From Aureispira sp045105775 (GTDB lineage: Bacteria; Bacteroidota; Bacteroidia; Chitinophagales; Saprospiraceae), in the NCBI GenBank assembly GCA_045105775.1, contig JBGCDW010000117.1, positions 1 to 16,620 of the forward strand: DNA of 16,620 nucleotides, given 5' to 3'. The notes beneath the pieces were generated by a model. That model ran no database searches and was not told the DNA's origin. It worked only from the letters and a program-made list of their open reading frames with translations. Of this stretch, positions 14,924 to 16,620 are shown piece after piece. Within the stretch, counting starts at the first letter, position 1, and every line of letters begins with the position of its first letter. A program made the position numbers and the translations under genes.

Positions 14924-15260
14924 ATTTTAGTATAAAAATAAATAATTAAAAATACTTTACTTAAAAGATGCTTTTTTGTCCAAAACCAAAGGAACAAAGT
15001 CAAACGACCACATCCCCATCAACAAACAACTTCATAAAGAAATTGACACAAGAATAACAACGATATATCTGCATAAAAGTTGCCAAATAATCGTGCTAAA
15101 ACCATCCAAAACCCTCAATAATGCATCTATCCAAGTGTTTGAAGCAAATACATGTGTAAACATCTTTTTTGATGTTGGAATTGTATTTTCACAAAGTATT
15201 TCTTACTTTAGGTAAGATTAAAACTAATCCCACAAACTTTTAAAGTCAAAAACAATAAGA
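14924..15260. other. Gene-free interval upstream of the hydrolase
   Basis: This AT-rich stretch of 337 bp contains only one weak frame beginning with TTG at 14976, with no family features, which I do not accept as a gene. No clear promoter, repeat or RNA gene was seen. Confidence 0.4.
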
Positions 15261-15467
15261 ATGAAGAACAAATCCCCTAGAAAGATTCAGTTATCGGTTG
15301 TTCAAAACAAACGTCCCTTTGTTGAGTCCAAACCGTGCACGATCCAAGTCAACTCTTGGGTCAATACCGCACTTACCAAAGTACCAACCAATACTTCTAA
15401 GAGTAGTCCGTCTCAAATGGTAGAAGTTCATTTTGCATTTTCCAAAAGTATTATGAATAGACGCTAA
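15261..15467 (+). CDS. Doubtful small ORF, Lys-rich start and Ser/Thr-rich core
   Basis: This 68-codon frame starts MKNKSPRKIQLSVVQNKRPF and has a Ser/Thr/Asn-rich middle with one Cys and a basic end. Its ATG is preceded by an A-rich run (CAAAAACAATAAGA), which is the usual start context in this window, and the region is visibly less AT-rich than its flanks. I recognise no family. The lysine-rich leader with a K-I-Q-L pattern vaguely recalls peptide-precursor leaders of Bacteroidota, but there is no leader-cleavage site and no modifying enzyme nearby, so that is speculation. A frame of similar length exists on the opposite strand (15291-15500), and I cannot decide between them from composition alone. 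Confidence 0.3.
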   Translation: MKNKSPRKIQLSVVQNKRPFVESKPCTIQVNSWVNTALTKVPTNTSKSSPSQMVEVHFAFSKSIMNRR

Positions 15468-15531
15468 TACTTTTTGTCCAGTGTTTCGAAAGATCCTCAT
15501 CGTCTTTTTTGCTCACTAGCAAACACCCCCT

Positions 15532-16443
15532 ATGCTGTCTATACTAATTCCTTGTTATAATTTTGATGTCTGTAATTTAGTCCATGAATTGCACCAGCAA
15601 GCCTGTATCTCAGCCTTAGTATTTGAAATTATCTGCTTGGAGGATGCCTCTGGTATCGATTATGTCAAAATAAATTCAACCGTACAACACTTATCGCATG
15701 TTCAGCATGATGTTTTGCCCACTAATGTAGGTCGTGCCAAAATACGTAATATATTAGCCGACCGTGCACAATACCCTTTTTTGCTGTTTATGGACTGTGA
15801 TGCTTGGCCACCCGATGAATCGTATATCCAACGCTACGTGGAAGCATTGGACCAAGAAACCATTTTATATGGAGGACGTTGTTACCAGCCCAGTCCTCCT
15901 ACTTCGAGCACACTTTATTTTCACTGGTACTATGGACAACAAAGAGAAGAAAAAACAGCACAGGAACGCCAAAAAGCACCTTATCATTCTTTTATGACCA
16001 ATAATTTTTTGATTTCTAAACAACTATTTTCGACCATTAAATTTGAAGAACGATTAACGCAATACGGCCATGAAGACACTTTATTTGGTTTAGAGCTGGC
16101 GCGCAGGCAATATGCTATTGTTCATTTAGACAATCCTCTAGAGCATATTGGGTTGGAACCAGCGTCTACCTTCCTAAACAAAAGCAAACAAGCCCTACAA
16201 AATCTTTGGTATTTGTATCAAAACCAATTATTACCTCCAGAATCGACCCGATTATTAGCTTGGTACCATAAGATCAAACGATATTATTTTTCTATTTTTT
16301 TACTCATATTTTATCATCTTTTTCATCGCCTTTTTTTGGCGCAATTACAATCTAAACGTCCTATTCTACTTTTTTTTGATTTTTATAAATTATGCTACTT
16401 GGCATATTTAAATAAGAGCAAAAAAAATGAAGTTAAATTTTAA
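15532..16443 (+). CDS. Family 2 glycosyltransferase with GHED motif
   Basis: This 303-residue enzyme has a GT-A fold. It starts directly in the first strand (MLSILIPCYNFDV), continues with an acidic ECLED-like turn (IICLEDASG), the NVGRAKIRNILAD segment, and the metal-binding MDCDAW (Asp88 and Asp90). The acceptor-side motif YGHEDTLFGLEL (178-189) is like that of GT2 enzymes with a galactosyltransferase-type C-terminal part. A hydrophobic helix at about 250-275 (YYFSIFLLIFYHLFHRLFL) followed by basic and aromatic residues suggests attachment to the membrane. It would transfer a sugar in envelope polysaccharide or lipid glycan synthesis; donor unknown. It is preceded by a largely non-coding region and followed by an AT-rich inverted repeat and a repeat element, so it seems to stand alone in the window. 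Confidence 0.88.
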   Translation: MLSILIPCYNFDVCNLVHELHQQACISALVFEIICLEDASGIDYVKINSTVQHLSHVQHDVLPTNVGRAKIRNILADRAQYPFLLFMDCDAWPPDESYIQRYVEALDQETILYGGRCYQPSPPTSSTLYFHWYYGQQREEKTAQERQKAPYHSFMTNNFLISKQLFSTIKFEERLTQYGHEDTLFGLELARRQYAIVHLDNPLEHIGLEPASTFLNKSKQALQNLWYLYQNQLLPPESTRLLAWYHKIKRYYFSIFLLIFYHLFHRLFLAQLQSKRPILLFFDFYKLCYLAYLNKSKKNEVKF

Positions 16444-16483
16444 AACAAAAGAATAATATTTAAGTATTAACTTTCTTTTGTTT
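16443..16483 (+). terminator. Weak AT-rich inverted repeat at the end of the glycosyltransferase gene
   Basis: AAACAAAAGA (16443-16452) pairs with TCTTTTGTTT (16474-16483), a perfect 10-bp stem starting at the last base of the stop codon. It has few G-C pairs and no clean T-run beyond the stem, so termination is only possible, not clear. Confidence 0.4.
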
Positions 16484-16487
16484 CAGT

Positions 16488-16620
16488 ATTAGACATTATC
16501 ACGACTAAATTCGTAGCGAAAAAAGCATCTTTTTACTTCGTGAGCCCTTCGGGGTTCCCTCACTCATCGTTAAAAATTGATTCCATAGCACTGCTATGAA
16601 CTAAATACGCTAGTACTTTT
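16488..16620 (+). repeat. Copy C of the repeat family, cut by the window end
   Basis: It begins ATTAGACATTAT, the same terminus as copy B, and follows copy B (read on its minus strand) through TTCGTAGCGAAAAAAGCATC, CCCTCACTCATCGTTAAAAATT and a CATAGC-ACT-GCTATG hairpin (16584-16598) to AACTAAAT. Relative to B it carries an extra block of about 22 bases (near 16533-16556) that creates a second hairpin with a TTCG loop. The far end and second terminal repeat lie outside the window. Confidence 0.75.

Noticed and set aside
14976..15215. 79-codon plus-strand frame with a TTG start
   Set aside because: Weak start, no start-region signal, no domain-like pattern, and low-complexity AT-rich composition.
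1..16620. CRISPR array, tRNA, rRNA, prophage or known defence operon
   Set aside because: No evenly spaced direct repeats, cloverleaf sequences, phage genes, transposases or defence enzyme sets were found on either strand by eye.

Overview
This window looks like a chromosomal segment from a Bacteroidota bacterium, probably from the Saprospiria/Chitinophagia side of the phylum (lineage is inference; no rRNA is present). Supporting features are a SusC/FecA-type TonB-dependent receptor with a carboxypeptidase-like N-terminal domain followed by a DUF4249-type lipoprotein, a protein ending in a type IX secretion (Por) C-terminal sorting domain, Bacteroidota-type -7 boxes (TAnnTTTG) upstream of ychF and adk, A-rich start regions mostly without Shine-Dalgarno sequences, and low GC content.

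Layout. 1-120: a copy of a non-coding repeat family. 162-3446 (+): outer-membrane receptor and its lipoprotein partner, an apparent two-gene operon. 3593-4696 (+): ychF with a clear promoter and terminator. 4861-5027: a complete 167-bp repeat with terminal inverted repeats (MITE-like). 5061-5231 (+): the first 50 residues of a BLUF blue-light sensor, truncated and overlapping the tail of a convergent gene. 5164-7406 (-): a patatin-like phospholipase followed by a four-helix membrane protein. 7643-8338 (+): a small T9SS-exported protein. 8664-9206 (+): a peroxiredoxin-like protein with a long hairpin terminator. 9356-9820 (-): an SRPBCC protein. 9963-13931 (-): adk, then (after a terminator) a membrane glycosyltransferase, a RibB fused to a degenerate RibA domain (RibBX-like), and an intact RibA, closed by a strong terminator. 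14237-14923 (-): an alpha/beta hydrolase. 14924-15531: mostly non-coding with one doubtful small ORF. 15532-16443 (+): a second family-2 glycosyltransferase. 16488-16620: another repeat copy running off the window.

How the genes fit together. Most are housekeeping: nucleotide balance (Adk), ribosome-associated ATPase (YchF), and the two entry reactions of riboflavin synthesis. RibB activity sits in the fusion protein, whose RibA half has lost all three zinc cysteines and the GTP-binding loop; the next gene supplies a fully conserved RibA. The receptor/DUF4249 pair should act in outer-membrane uptake. The patatin and membrane protein form a second likely operon of unknown purpose.

The least ordinary signals are the repeat family, found three times in 16.6 kb, whose central hairpin keeps its pairing while its stem sequence is exchanged between copies; the truncated BLUF gene beside one copy; the RibBX/RibA arrangement; and an adk terminator that apparently also carries the promoter of the next gene and rules out the longest glycosyltransferase start. 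I found no convincing new defence or mobile system with its own enzymes.
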